Assembly: GCA_964622465.1 (NCBI GenBank)
Contig: CAZUQH010000050.1
Span: 1 to 7,452, forward strand
Reading direction: 5' to 3'
Length of the DNA stretch: 7,452 bases
Source: CAZUQH01 sp964622465
GTDB taxonomy: Bacteria; CG03; CAZUQH01
Part shown: positions 1 to 6,532 of the stretch, in pieces
How positions within the stretch are numbered: the first letter of the stretch is position 1
Layout of the letters: each line of letters starts with the position of its first letter
The notes under the pieces: generated by a model
The model's database searches: none
The model's input: only the letters and a program-made list of their open reading frames with translations
What the model was told of the DNA's origin: nothing
Translations under genes and position numbers: made by a program

Positions 1-70
1 AATACTTGCATCATACTTGCAATCGCAAAATGTGGAACGAGTATCTGGCTCGCCAGCTCCCGCTAATCAT

Positions 71-742
71 TTACGCATTTGTCTCAACTACCAGCACCCT
101 CAATAAATCCCCTACTGCTTCAGCCATATCGGTGATGCTCTCGAGTGCTAGTATTAAATCGTGACAAACCATCAGTGTCGCCGTATCCAGATTATCCTTG
201 AGTATTTTTTTTAAGAATTCTCTTTTTCTGTCGTCACCTTCTTCTTCCATAGTTTCTATCTCTGTACAAATATCCAGAACTTCAGCATGCCGCTGCTTTA
301 CAAGTGTAACCACTGCATCTCTTGTCCTTTCTGTCTGACGCACTGTGAGTTCCATAAAATCATTCAGGTCGTTCCATAGCTCATCTGGCAGATTCTTTTC
401 CAGAAGTGCCAGCATACGTTCGCCTGCATGAGCGGAATCAGCGATATCGTCCATCCTGTTAAGCAGATGCATCAGGTCTTCGCGATCTGGCGCCCTTATG
501 GCACCTGAAACAAGCGCTCGTAACAATTGACGATGTATCAAATCTGCCTGATGTTCGTTCTCAGCAACCTGATGCAATAGTTCATCTCTTTTTGACCAGT
601 CACCGCTGGACATTTCCTTGATTGCTGAACGAAGAGAACGAACAGTTTCGAGCACTTTCTTCATATGTTCTCCCGCATGTTCTAACACTTCTTTTTCTTT
701 CTCAGCACCAAGCCACGAAAAAACATCTTTCAATCTTTTCAT
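71..742 (-). CDS. DUF47 family PhoU-like phosphate transport regulator
   Basis: A 223-residue, almost entirely helical, soluble protein with no signal peptide or membrane segment. The composition and heptad-like pattern of charged and leucine residues fit the DUF47/PhoU-like family (TIGR00153 type). These are cytoplasmic helical-bundle proteins usually encoded beside PiT phosphate permeases and thought to modulate them. Possible metal-binding E/DxxxD motifs typical of PhoU bundles are visible at E63-D67 and around E166-D171. The stretch MDDIADSAHAGERM near residues 97-110 also matches the family. Length is normal for DUF47 (about 210-225). The ATG at 742 is supported by a strong GGGAGGG Shine-Dalgarno sequence 4 nt upstream. 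It follows the PiT gene by 58 nt on the same strand, which supports a functional pairing. The family call is firm; the regulatory role is inferred from family knowledge. Confidence 0.9.
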   Translation of the reverse strand: MKRLKDVFSWLGAEKEKEVLEHAGEHMKKVLETVRSLRSAIKEMSSGDWSKRDELLHQVAENEHQADLIHRQLLRALVSGAIRAPDREDLMHLLNRMDDIADSAHAGERMLALLEKNLPDELWNDLNDFMELTVRQTERTRDAVVTLVKQRHAEVLDICTEIETMEEEGDDRKREFLKKILKDNLDTATLMVCHDLILALESITDMAEAVGDLLRVLVVETNA

Positions 743-746
743 TTTT

Positions 747-753
747 CCCTCCC
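747..753 (-). promoter_or_regulatory. Ribosome binding site of the DUF47 gene
   Basis: Reading the minus strand, GGGAGGG is followed by AAAA and the ATG at 742. This strong Shine-Dalgarno sequence decides the start of the PhoU-like gene. Confidence 0.75.
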
Positions 754-770
754 AAAATAATCAGGTAATT

Positions 771-783
771 GGGCGCTACGCCC
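771..783 (-). repeat. Short GC-rich stem-loop between the PiT and DUF47 genes
   Basis: GGGCG at 771-775 and CGCCC at 779-783 form a 5-bp stem with a 3-nt loop in the 58-nt gap between the two phosphate genes. No T-run follows on the minus strand, so it is not a classic terminator. It could protect mRNA ends or tune translation of the downstream gene, or simply be a small palindrome. Low functional confidence. Confidence 0.4.
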
Positions 784-800
784 CCTTGTCCTGTATGGAA

Positions 801-1775
801 TTACAATATCCACAATTTAATTAAACTCATGATAACAAAAGATAGCAAGCCACTCGCAAACGGTGTCCCTGCCCAGGCAAACACTATATCACGTGTCATC
901 TTAGCATCTACTGATTTTATTCCCTGGCTTAAACCAACACCGATAACTGCACCGACAATTGCATGTGAAGTTGAAACAGGTATACCAAAAAGCGTATAGA
1001 GATTTACGTTCACTGCTGCAGCGATTTCTGCAGTAATTGTCATAAGAGCAGAAAGATGAGTAATTTTGAAACCGACTGTTTCAATCACCTTTCTGCCCCA
1101 GATAATTACTCCGATAACTATTGCGCTTGCGCCAATAATAACTGCAACCAAATTACTAAATACTCCGCTGCCAGCCATCAGCCCCGATGCATTTGCAACG
1201 TCATTCGCTCCCCACATAAATGCGAAGTAGATGCTCGTGATAATTATAAGCCATCGCACTACAATAGCGCGAAAACGTTCAGCCACAAGGGTACGGATAA
1301 GAAAACTCATCACTGGATAAAGCACCATTGCAAGAATCATTGAACCGACTGGCGTAACTATCCAGCATATAAAAATACTTCCCAACTTACTGAAGTATAC
1401 CGGGGCGCCGACTGCGAGCCCGGCTCCGCCAATCGCCCCTACGATAGAATGGGAAGTAGAAACAGGTAATCCAAAAAAAGTAGAAATCATTATCCACAAA
1501 GCTGCGCCGAGACAGCCGACCATGGATATATAAAGCGCAGTCTGGGAAGGTAAAATAGTTAACGGGACTATACCTTTTCCAAGTGTCTCCATAACGTGAG
1601 ACCCCATAAGCACTGCTCCAAGAAAACCAAAAACACAGGTAAGAAGAATACCTTCGGCTACTGACAATTCCCCTGAGCCAATATCAGCGCCAACACAGTT
1701 AGCAGCGTCATTTGCGCCTACCGTGCACCCGAGAAATACACCAATAACAATGATAATACTAATAGCAAAAAACAT
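801..1775 (-). CDS. PiT-family inorganic phosphate permease
   Basis: A 324-residue polytopic inner-membrane protein of the PiT family, which imports inorganic phosphate (often as a metal-phosphate complex) using the proton or sodium gradient. The internal duplication of the family is plain. The signature GANDAAN lies at residues 20-26 and its second copy GANDVAN at 189-195. VSTSH followed by a glycine-rich IVGA helix occurs at 105-113 and again at 267-275. Roughly ten hydrophobic helices can be drawn. Length fits the short bacterial PiT form. The ATG at 1775 lies 20 nt after the upstream permease stop. No strong Shine-Dalgarno is visible; GGGG near the upstream stop is rather distant, so expression may rely on translational coupling. 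The DUF47 gene follows downstream. Phosphate is the expected substrate; sulfate is possible, since some members of the family carry it. Confidence 0.92.
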   Translation of the reverse strand: MFFAISIIIVIGVFLGCTVGANDAANCVGADIGSGELSVAEGILLTCVFGFLGAVLMGSHVMETLGKGIVPLTILPSQTALYISMVGCLGAALWIMISTFFGLPVSTSHSIVGAIGGAGLAVGAPVYFSKLGSIFICWIVTPVGSMILAMVLYPVMSFLIRTLVAERFRAIVVRWLIIITSIYFAFMWGANDVANASGLMAGSGVFSNLVAVIIGASAIVIGVIIWGRKVIETVGFKITHLSALMTITAEIAAAVNVNLYTLFGIPVSTSHAIVGAVIGVGLSQGIKSVDAKMTRDIVFAWAGTPFASGLLSFVIMSLIKLWIL

Positions 1776-1795
1776 ACATTATTGTGTTACAGCCC

Positions 1796-3070
1796 CTAAC
1801 CCCAGACCAGCCAGATAAAAATCCACGACGCGACTACGCTTGCAAGCGTGAATGGCAGGCCGATCTTTGCAAATCCGGAAAAACTTACGGGTGACTTTTC
1901 CCGTTTAAGAAGTCCGGTCGCCGCAACGTTTGCTGCCGCCCCTATAGGTGTTATATTCCCACCTATGCACGCACCGCATAGAAGACCAAAATACAATAGG
2001 TATGGTGAGCATCCAATTTGTGTTGCTACACCATGGGCAACTGGCAACATTGCCGTAACGAATGGCACGTTATCTACAAAAGCGGATAAAAATACCGAAA
2101 TCCACAAAATTATTGAAAGCGCTAAAAACGGACTGTGTGCAGAAATATTGCCAATGAAATTGCTAAGAGTACGCACTATGCCGGTATTAATAAGTGACTG
2201 GACAAGAATAAAAATGGAAGCAAGAAACAAGAGTGTATCCCAATCCAGCTTCCTGATTATACTTTTAGGGGTCAAATTATTCAACCCACCTTTGAAATAC
2301 AACCATACAAAAGCAATGATACCAAAGATAACCGACACAGTACCTGGTGAACTCCCGAGGAAAATACGAGGTACAAGAGAACTTGCTATCAGAGCACAAA
2401 CCAGGCCAACAAGCAACCACCATGGGACCCAGGATATAACCTTCGTAGTTTCCACCTGTGGTACCGGGTCACGGTATTTCCTGAACATTAGCCAGAGCAC
2501 AACAATACCTACTACTGCGCCGGCCTGTATTGCGAAGAATATGCCTGGACGACCATTGAGCACAATAAAATCAACGAAATCCATCCCTGAATATCCTGCG
2601 AGGAGCATACTTGGCGGATCACCTATAAGGGTTGCTGCGCCCTCTAGATTTGCTGAAATCGCAATCCCGACGATGAATGGTATCGGGTCCGTCTTCAGCC
2701 GCTTCGCAATAGCGAATGCGACTGGCGCAACTATATAAACAGTTGCTACGTTTTCAAGAAACATTGACAGCAACCCGGATAAGATACACACAAAAATGAG
2801 TGCTGTTCCGACGGTCCCGGCGCCCCTAACCATGTGGTCAGCAAAAAATGCAGGAACTTCAGAGACAATTAAAAGTTCAGCAATTATCGCGGTACCTATA
2901 AATATACCAAGGACGTTCAGGTTAATTGAACGTAAAGCGGCTAACGGAGTAAGCGCGCCGAGGACAACCAGTAAAAGTGCAGCGCTCCAGCCAATTGGTG
3001 CACGTTTTTGTTTTGTCGTACACAACAACACGTACGCAACAAGAAATATGATTGCGGTTATTACCTGCAT
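1796..3070 (-). CDS. ArsB/NhaD/SLC13-like (ion transporter superfamily) anion permease
   Basis: A 424-residue hydrophobic inner-membrane protein with about ten to twelve predicted membrane helices. The motifs are those of the ArsB/CitM/P-protein branch of the ion transporter superfamily. ENVATVYIVAPV begins at residue 106. NLEGAATLIGDPPS is at 141-154 and matches the family SNIGGTATLIGDPP hairpin. The second-half partner motifs are DNVPFVTAMLPV at 333-344 and GACIGGNITPIGAAANV at 366-382. These paired re-entrant loops form the substrate site in this fold. The substrate cannot be read from sequence: arsenite, sodium/proton exchange, dicarboxylate and sulfate carriers all share the motifs. The position directly before a PiT permease and a PhoU-like gene suggests an inorganic anion, or arsenite efflux that counters arsenate entering through PiT; this is inference. 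The ATG at 3070 has AGGA 5 nt upstream. Length is normal for the family. Confidence 0.85.
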   Translation of the reverse strand: MQVITAIIFLVAYVLLCTTKQKRAPIGWSAALLLVVLGALTPLAALRSINLNVLGIFIGTAIIAELLIVSEVPAFFADHMVRGAGTVGTALIFVCILSGLLSMFLENVATVYIVAPVAFAIAKRLKTDPIPFIVGIAISANLEGAATLIGDPPSMLLAGYSGMDFVDFIVLNGRPGIFFAIQAGAVVGIVVLWLMFRKYRDPVPQVETTKVISWVPWWLLVGLVCALIASSLVPRIFLGSSPGTVSVIFGIIAFVWLYFKGGLNNLTPKSIIRKLDWDTLLFLASIFILVQSLINTGIVRTLSNFIGNISAHSPFLALSIILWISVFLSAFVDNVPFVTAMLPVAHGVATQIGCSPYLLYFGLLCGACIGGNITPIGAAANVAATGLLKREKSPVSFSGFAKIGLPFTLASVVASWIFIWLVWG

Positions 3071-3075
3071 TGTTA

Positions 3076-3079
3076 TCCT
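3076..3079 (-). promoter_or_regulatory. Ribosome binding site of the ArsB-like permease gene
   Basis: On the minus strand AGGA is followed by TAACA and the ATG at 3070. It supports the start codon chosen for the first gene after the repeat region. Confidence 0.6.
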
Positions 3080-3100
3080 ATCATCGCGGGCTCGCCGAGT

Positions 3101-3123
3101 TAGATTTTGACTTTATCAATCTA
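3101..3123. repeat. Small AT-rich stem-loop upstream of the ArsB-like gene
   Basis: TAGATT at 3101-3106 and AATCTA at 3118-3123 are reverse complements separated by 11 nt. It lies between the hairpin cluster and the ribosome binding site of the permease gene, in its probable 5' untranslated region. No function can be assigned; no T-run follows on the minus strand. Confidence 0.4.
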
Positions 3124-3134
3124 GTGAAGGCGAT

Positions 3135-3280
3135 GCCGATAAAGGCAATTTAAGAAGTTTTAGATAAAAACTCGAGTTCACCATCTTCTTTAGTAAAGCA
3201 ACTCTTTTTTACATTGAGTTGCGCTTTACTGTAGAACGAGAGTTTTTATCGTTAAGAAACTTCTCATTGCCGTATCAGGC
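3135..3280. repeat. Long imperfect inverted repeat (hairpin 1)
   Basis: Nested complementary blocks form one extended hairpin of about 146 nt. The pairs, from outside inward, are 3135-3141 with 3273-3280 (one bulged base), 3144-3149 with 3266-3271, 3154-3160 with 3257-3263, 3163-3173 with 3240-3250 (11 perfect pairs), 3176-3179 with 3234-3237, 3192-3199 with 3223-3230, and 3200-3204 with 3216-3220. The loop is the T-rich stretch at 3205-3215. The strand order is fully consistent with one stem broken by small internal loops. It lies in the untranslated gap between priA and the permease gene. It may be a miniature transposon-like repeat, a structured RNA or an mRNA-stabilising hairpin. It does not look like a protein gene. 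Confidence 0.8.
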
Positions 3281-3438
3281 AGTGCCACGCAGGTGGTCGT
3301 CGCACAAAGAACAGCGGGACACCAGTTTTGCAAGGCGTGGCGAGTGAAAATACTGAACCGTATTTGAGCAAGCCACAACACCGCAAAACTGGATGTAGCG
3401 CTGTTCGACTGCAGAGCACTCTGCGTGGCACTGCCTGA
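3275..3438. repeat. Long imperfect inverted repeat (hairpin 2)
   Basis: An element of 164 nt closed by an 18-bp perfect stem, TCAGGCAGTGCCACGCAG at 3275-3292 pairing with 3421-3438. Inner pairs follow in order: 3309-3316 with 3399-3406, 3322-3331 with 3383-3392 (CCAGTTTTGC), 3337-3341 with 3372-3376, and a terminal hairpin AAATAC/GTATTT at 3348-3353 and 3360-3365. On the right arm a local hairpin GCAGAG/CTCTGC at 3411-3416 and 3419-3424 could compete with the outer stem. The outer left arm overlaps the outer right arm of hairpin 1, so the two full structures cannot form at the same time. It begins 15 nt after the priA stop in the direction of transcription. No T-run follows, so a simple terminator is unlikely. 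Confidence 0.85.
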
Positions 3439-3452
3439 GCTCGCCGAGCACA

Positions 3453-5417
3453 TCACATCAAAGTTATAGGGTCTGCGTCAACTCTTATCTGGACATTGCT
3501 GGTTGAAAATTTATCCTGAATTTCCATAAGACACGCGAGTGGCGCAGTATCTATCTCACCATACTGTTTTAGCACTACGTGCCAGCGCCAGTATCCTCTC
3601 AATCTAGCAACAATAGCTGGATAAGGACCGATTATTTCTATGCCCGGCCTGCCCTCCAGATTCTGCCTTATGTACTCACTAACGTTGCGACTTGCGAGAC
3701 GCGCTTCACGTTCATCCTTAGAACGGATAATGACGTTTATAAGGCGCGCCTTAGGCGGATAATTTAGCTGGTCACGAAGTTTCATCTCAGTATCATAGAA
3801 ATTTTCGTAATCGTATTTCAGGGCGGAACGAATTGCAGGATTCTCCGGGTTTCTTGTCTGGATAATTAACCTGCTCACGCCACGCCCAATTTTCTTTATC
3901 CATACAACGAGCGAGGAATAGGTGCGCTCATTTGCGCGCCAGTCCGGTATCTCAAGCGCGGTATCTGCAGAAACCAGCCCAACCACTCCAACCTTACCAA
4001 GCTCCCAGTCCCTGGCTACGAGTCCGGTACCAACCAGAATATCCACATTTCCATTCCGGAAATCCTCTACCAGCCGGTTAGCGCTCTGTATACGTTTCAC
4101 GGTATCACTGTCCAGACGTGCAATGCGTGCGTCAGGGAATTCAAACTGGACAATCTGCTCGACACGCTCTATACCTACTCCGCCAAACTTCAGCTGTCTT
4201 TCACCGCACTTCGGGCAGGCAACAGGTTTCCCTTTCCGTGCCCCACAAATGTGACAGACCAATTTTTGTTCCAGTTTGTGCCAGTTAAGCGGATGGTCAC
4301 AACGGAGACAACGGAATACGTAGCCGCACTTTGTACAGTTTATAAAAGTAGCATACCCGCGCCTGTTCAAGACAAGAATTATACGCTCCCCGGACATAAG
4401 GCACCTTTTTATTTCGGCGCGAAGCGTTCTGGAAAGGACGGCATTCTTCCAGCTGTGCGCTGTTTCCACCCTTAAATCAACCAATTTTATTTTTGAAAGG
4501 TCCGGCTTCGGGGCCTGTTTCATACTGGAGACCTTGATTTTCTTACGCTTAACCCCATCCCAGACCTCAAAACTGGGAACAGATGTCCCCATTATAAGAG
4601 GACAGTGTTCTATCTCTGACCTCCACTCGCTAACAATGCGCGCCTGGTACATTGGAGTTTGCTGTTCCTTGAATGAATCGTCGTTCTCATCATCAATAAT
4701 TATTGCACCCAGATTTTTTATTGGAAGGAAAATTGCTGACCTTGTACCGATTACAAGTCCGTTTGTCTTTTGTGTTGCGCTCAACCATGCTGATTGACGT
4801 TTTGATTTTGACAACCCACTATGCCACAAAGTAACGTTCCCGTCAAATGATTTAGCAATTTGTTCTGCGAATTTCTTGATATGAAAAACCTCTGGAATTA
4901 AAAGCAGTACCTGTTTGCCGAGAATGGAAACTTGCTTAACAAGTGCAACGTATCTCTCCAGACGGCTGGATTTGTCAATTTCATACCATAAATATCTGGA
5001 CGGTTTCCCTGCTTTGATATCTTTAATGATTATTTTGGAAGAATTTATACTTTTGTTTATTTTCTTTGAAGTATCATTTGCAATAGTGACATTTTCATGG
5101 AATTCGAGTTCGGGAGGAAGAACAATCCGTAATACGCTATAAAGTGGTGAGTAATAAAAATTTGCAACGCGCCATACAAGCTCCATAATTGATGGAGGTA
5201 TAAGAGACGTCCTGTCAATGATCCCGGCAATGGGACGCAAGCGATGCTGTGGTTTCTCTGTTGTTGTTTCTACGGCATAACCAACTACCATTCTTCTCCC
5301 GAACGGTACCTTGACCCTGCTCCCTGGTTCTACCGTAGTAGAATCAGCCGGTAATGCATACGTGAATGTATTTTGCACCGGTATTGGAATAGCAACTTTG
5401 ACTAGTTTATCTGTCAC
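3453..5417 (-). CDS. priA: Primosomal protein N' (PriA), helicase motifs degenerate
   Basis: A 654-residue PriA homologue; PriA recognises stalled forks and reloads the replicative helicase. The N-terminal 3'-end-binding domain (about 1-104, with PVQNTFTYALP and VKVPFGRR) is intact. So is the zinc domain, with eight cysteines at 361, 364, 370, 373, 388, 391, 401 and 404, followed by GGVGIERVE. The C-terminus ends in the family pattern VDADPITLM. The ATPase core is decayed. Where a TGSGKTEVY Walker A is expected, residues 143-155 read LWYEIDKSSRLER. The DEEH box is DDEN (242-245). The GSATPS motif is GTSVPS. The QxxGRAGRG motif VI is replaced by WIKKIGRG (506-513). It is shorter than the usual 730 residues or so. 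The reading frame is intact, so it is probably still expressed and may act as an ATP-independent scaffold, as proposed for actinobacterial PriA. The GTG start overlaps the S1 stop (GTGA). Confidence 0.92.
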   Translation of the reverse strand: MTDKLVKVAIPIPVQNTFTYALPADSTTVEPGSRVKVPFGRRMVVGYAVETTTEKPQHRLRPIAGIIDRTSLIPPSIMELVWRVANFYYSPLYSVLRIVLPPELEFHENVTIANDTSKKINKSINSSKIIIKDIKAGKPSRYLWYEIDKSSRLERYVALVKQVSILGKQVLLLIPEVFHIKKFAEQIAKSFDGNVTLWHSGLSKSKRQSAWLSATQKTNGLVIGTRSAIFLPIKNLGAIIIDDENDDSFKEQQTPMYQARIVSEWRSEIEHCPLIMGTSVPSFEVWDGVKRKKIKVSSMKQAPKPDLSKIKLVDLRVETAHSWKNAVLSRTLRAEIKRCLMSGERIILVLNRRGYATFINCTKCGYVFRCLRCDHPLNWHKLEQKLVCHICGARKGKPVACPKCGERQLKFGGVGIERVEQIVQFEFPDARIARLDSDTVKRIQSANRLVEDFRNGNVDILVGTGLVARDWELGKVGVVGLVSADTALEIPDWRANERTYSSLVVWIKKIGRGVSRLIIQTRNPENPAIRSALKYDYENFYDTEMKLRDQLNYPPKARLINVIIRSKDEREARLASRNVSEYIRQNLEGRPGIEIIGPYPAIVARLRGYWRWHVVLKQYGEIDTAPLACLMEIQDKFSTSNVQIRVDADPITLM

Positions 5418-6511
5418 TTTCCTCCCCCGCGTGAACGAAGAATATCCCCTATGGTCGCGCCTGCATTCTCGCGCGGAAGATACTTTTTTATTTCGGTGAT
5501 TTCTTTATCTTTCAGATACTCTTTCATGCTCAACTCCAGAAGTTGCCGCTCTGGCACACACCTGATAACCTTTGCCTGTACTGGCTGTCCCGGCTTCACT
5601 ACGTCAGATGGACTCTTAACTCTATCCAGAGAAATCTGAGAAATATGGATTACGCCTTTAACTCCCGGCTCAAGTTCGACAATAATGTGCGTTGGTGTAG
5701 TCCGCCTTACTTTTGCCGTAACTGTCCGGCCAACTCCAAATTTTGCATATGGATTTGGCTGAGTATGTTTGTATGAAAGTGCTATATGTCGTTCATCAGT
5801 GTCTATTTTCATGACCCTGACGGAAACACGCTGGCCCTTCTTGAGTACCTGCGATGGCAACTTCACATTGTCCTTCCAGCTCAGGTCTGCTATGTGAATT
5901 ATTCCTTCCACACTATATTCCAACTGAACAAAAGCGCCAAACTTTGTAAAGCCGGTTACCTCACCCTCAACTATAGAACCAAGCGGGTATTTCTTAGATA
6001 TCTCTTTCCATAATTCTATAAGACTCTCTTCCAGGACCTGACGAGCAGAAACAATCAGGGAATTCTTATTCTGGTCAAATTCCAGGATTTTAACGGCATA
6101 ATCACCTGGCACATAATTCCGAAGGTTCTTGACAGGCGCAGTTGATATGTGTGAAGCAGGCATAAAACCTTTTATTCCGTTAAATTCAACTAACAAGCCT
6201 CCACGCGTGGGTCTGGTAGCGTGTACTACAACCTCCTCTGAGTTCTGGAATGCATCCTGAATCTTTTCAATTGCATGTCGCCGTCTTGCTTCTACATAGG
6301 AAACTCTTGGCGGCCTGGTTATGTCTTCGGACTGGTTGATAAGTACTTCCAGATGTTCGCCTTCTTTAACTTTCTTTCTGCCGAGCTCAGACACCGGAAG
6401 AGCGGCTTCCGTCTTGGACCCCACATCAAGAAGTATCACATCACGCCCGACCTGCACAATCGTGCCTGTCACTATTTTTCCTGCTAGCGTATCTGGCTCT
6501 TTTTTATCCAT
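5414..6511 (-). CDS. rpsA: Four-domain S1 RNA-binding protein (ribosomal protein S1-like)
   Basis: A 365-residue cytoplasmic protein built from four S1 (OB-fold) repeats at about residues 10-72, 92-158, 177-248 and 258-329, followed by a short charged tail. Ribosomal S1 binds mRNA and helps the 30S subunit initiate. Domain 3 is the most canonical (VEGEVTGFTKFGAFVQL, then GIIHIADLSW); domain 4 has VKGVIHISQIS. Domain 1 (TGTIVQVGRDVILLDVGSKTEA) and domain 2 (GGLLVEFNGIKGFMPASH) resemble the ribosome-docking first domains of S1. Four domains is fewer than the six of E. coli S1 but common in other bacteria. The ATG at 6511 has GGAGG 8 nt upstream. It lies 21 nt after ispH and overlaps priA. The ispH-S1 adjacency recalls clostridial IspH-S1 fusion proteins. 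Assignment as the main S1 is probable, but a secondary S1-domain protein is possible. Confidence 0.85.
   Translation of the reverse strand: MDKKEPDTLAGKIVTGTIVQVGRDVILLDVGSKTEAALPVSELGRKKVKEGEHLEVLINQSEDITRPPRVSYVEARRRHAIEKIQDAFQNSEEVVVHATRPTRGGLLVEFNGIKGFMPASHISTAPVKNLRNYVPGDYAVKILEFDQNKNSLIVSARQVLEESLIELWKEISKKYPLGSIVEGEVTGFTKFGAFVQLEYSVEGIIHIADLSWKDNVKLPSQVLKKGQRVSVRVMKIDTDERHIALSYKHTQPNPYAKFGVGRTVTAKVRRTTPTHIIVELEPGVKGVIHISQISLDRVKSPSDVVKPGQPVQAKVIRCVPERQLLELSMKEYLKDKEITEIKKYLPRENAGATIGDILRSRGGGK
5421..5428 (-). promoter_or_regulatory. Ribosome binding site of priA inside the S1 gene
   Basis: GGGGGAGG lies 3 nt before the GTG at 5417 and is read as the glycine-rich end (RGGGK) of the upstream S1 protein. 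With the 4-nt stop/start overlap it indicates translational coupling and supports the GTG start. Confidence 0.65.
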
Positions 6512-6519
6512 TGCTTATT

Positions 6520-6524
6520 CCTCC
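6520..6524 (-). promoter_or_regulatory. Ribosome binding site of the S1 gene
   Basis: GGAGG on the minus strand, 8 nt before the ATG at 6511, within the 21-nt gap after the ispH stop. It fixes the S1 start. Confidence 0.75.
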
Positions 6525-6532
6525 GTAAACAG

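Larger units (their letters stand above)
3090..3448. repeat. Direct repeat GCTCGCCGAG bounding the hairpin region
   Basis: The 10-mer GCTCGCCGAG occurs at 3090-3099 and again, in the same orientation, at 3439-3448, just outside the two long hairpins. The 9-mer within it is itself palindromic apart from its middle base (CTCG-C-CGAG), so it can be read as direct or inverted. It may be a target-site duplication of a non-autonomous element, the ends of a repeat element, or coincidence. The right copy sits only 4 nt beyond the priA stop codon. Confidence 0.45.

Noticed and set aside
1..70. Direct repeat ATACTTGCA (2-10 and 13-21) and a palindrome CTGGC/GCCAG (45-49, 52-56) after the DUF47 stop.
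   Set aside because: The stem is 5 bp with a 2-nt loop and no T-run follows on the minus strand, so a terminator cannot be supported. The direct repeat has only two short copies at the window edge.
1848..2738. A 296-codon plus-strand open frame opposite the ArsB-like permease.
   Set aside because: It is antisense to a gene with clear family motifs, and its translation is low-complexity and lacks any domain. It is a shadow of the permease reading frame.
3071..3135. Possible sigma-70 promoter for the transporter genes on the minus strand (TTCACT, 17 nt, ATCTAA).
   Set aside because: Both boxes match the consensus poorly and the region is repeat-rich, so it cannot be told from chance.
3090..3448. 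CRISPR array or attachment site.
   Set aside because: There are no regularly spaced repeats with unique spacers, no tRNA gene and no integrase; the repeats are nested inverted arms.
3226..3456. A 76-codon minus-strand open frame starting with GTG in a GTGA overlap with the priA stop.
   Set aside because: It runs straight through hairpin 2 and into hairpin 1, has no Shine-Dalgarno sequence, and gives a Ser/Ala/Thr/Cys-rich peptide with no recognisable domain. The palindromic structure explains the open frame better.
3453..5417. priA as a plain pseudogene.
   Set aside because: The frame is open over 654 codons, zinc cysteines and terminal domains are kept, and the start is coupled to S1. Selective loss of only the ATPase motifs fits altered function better than decay.
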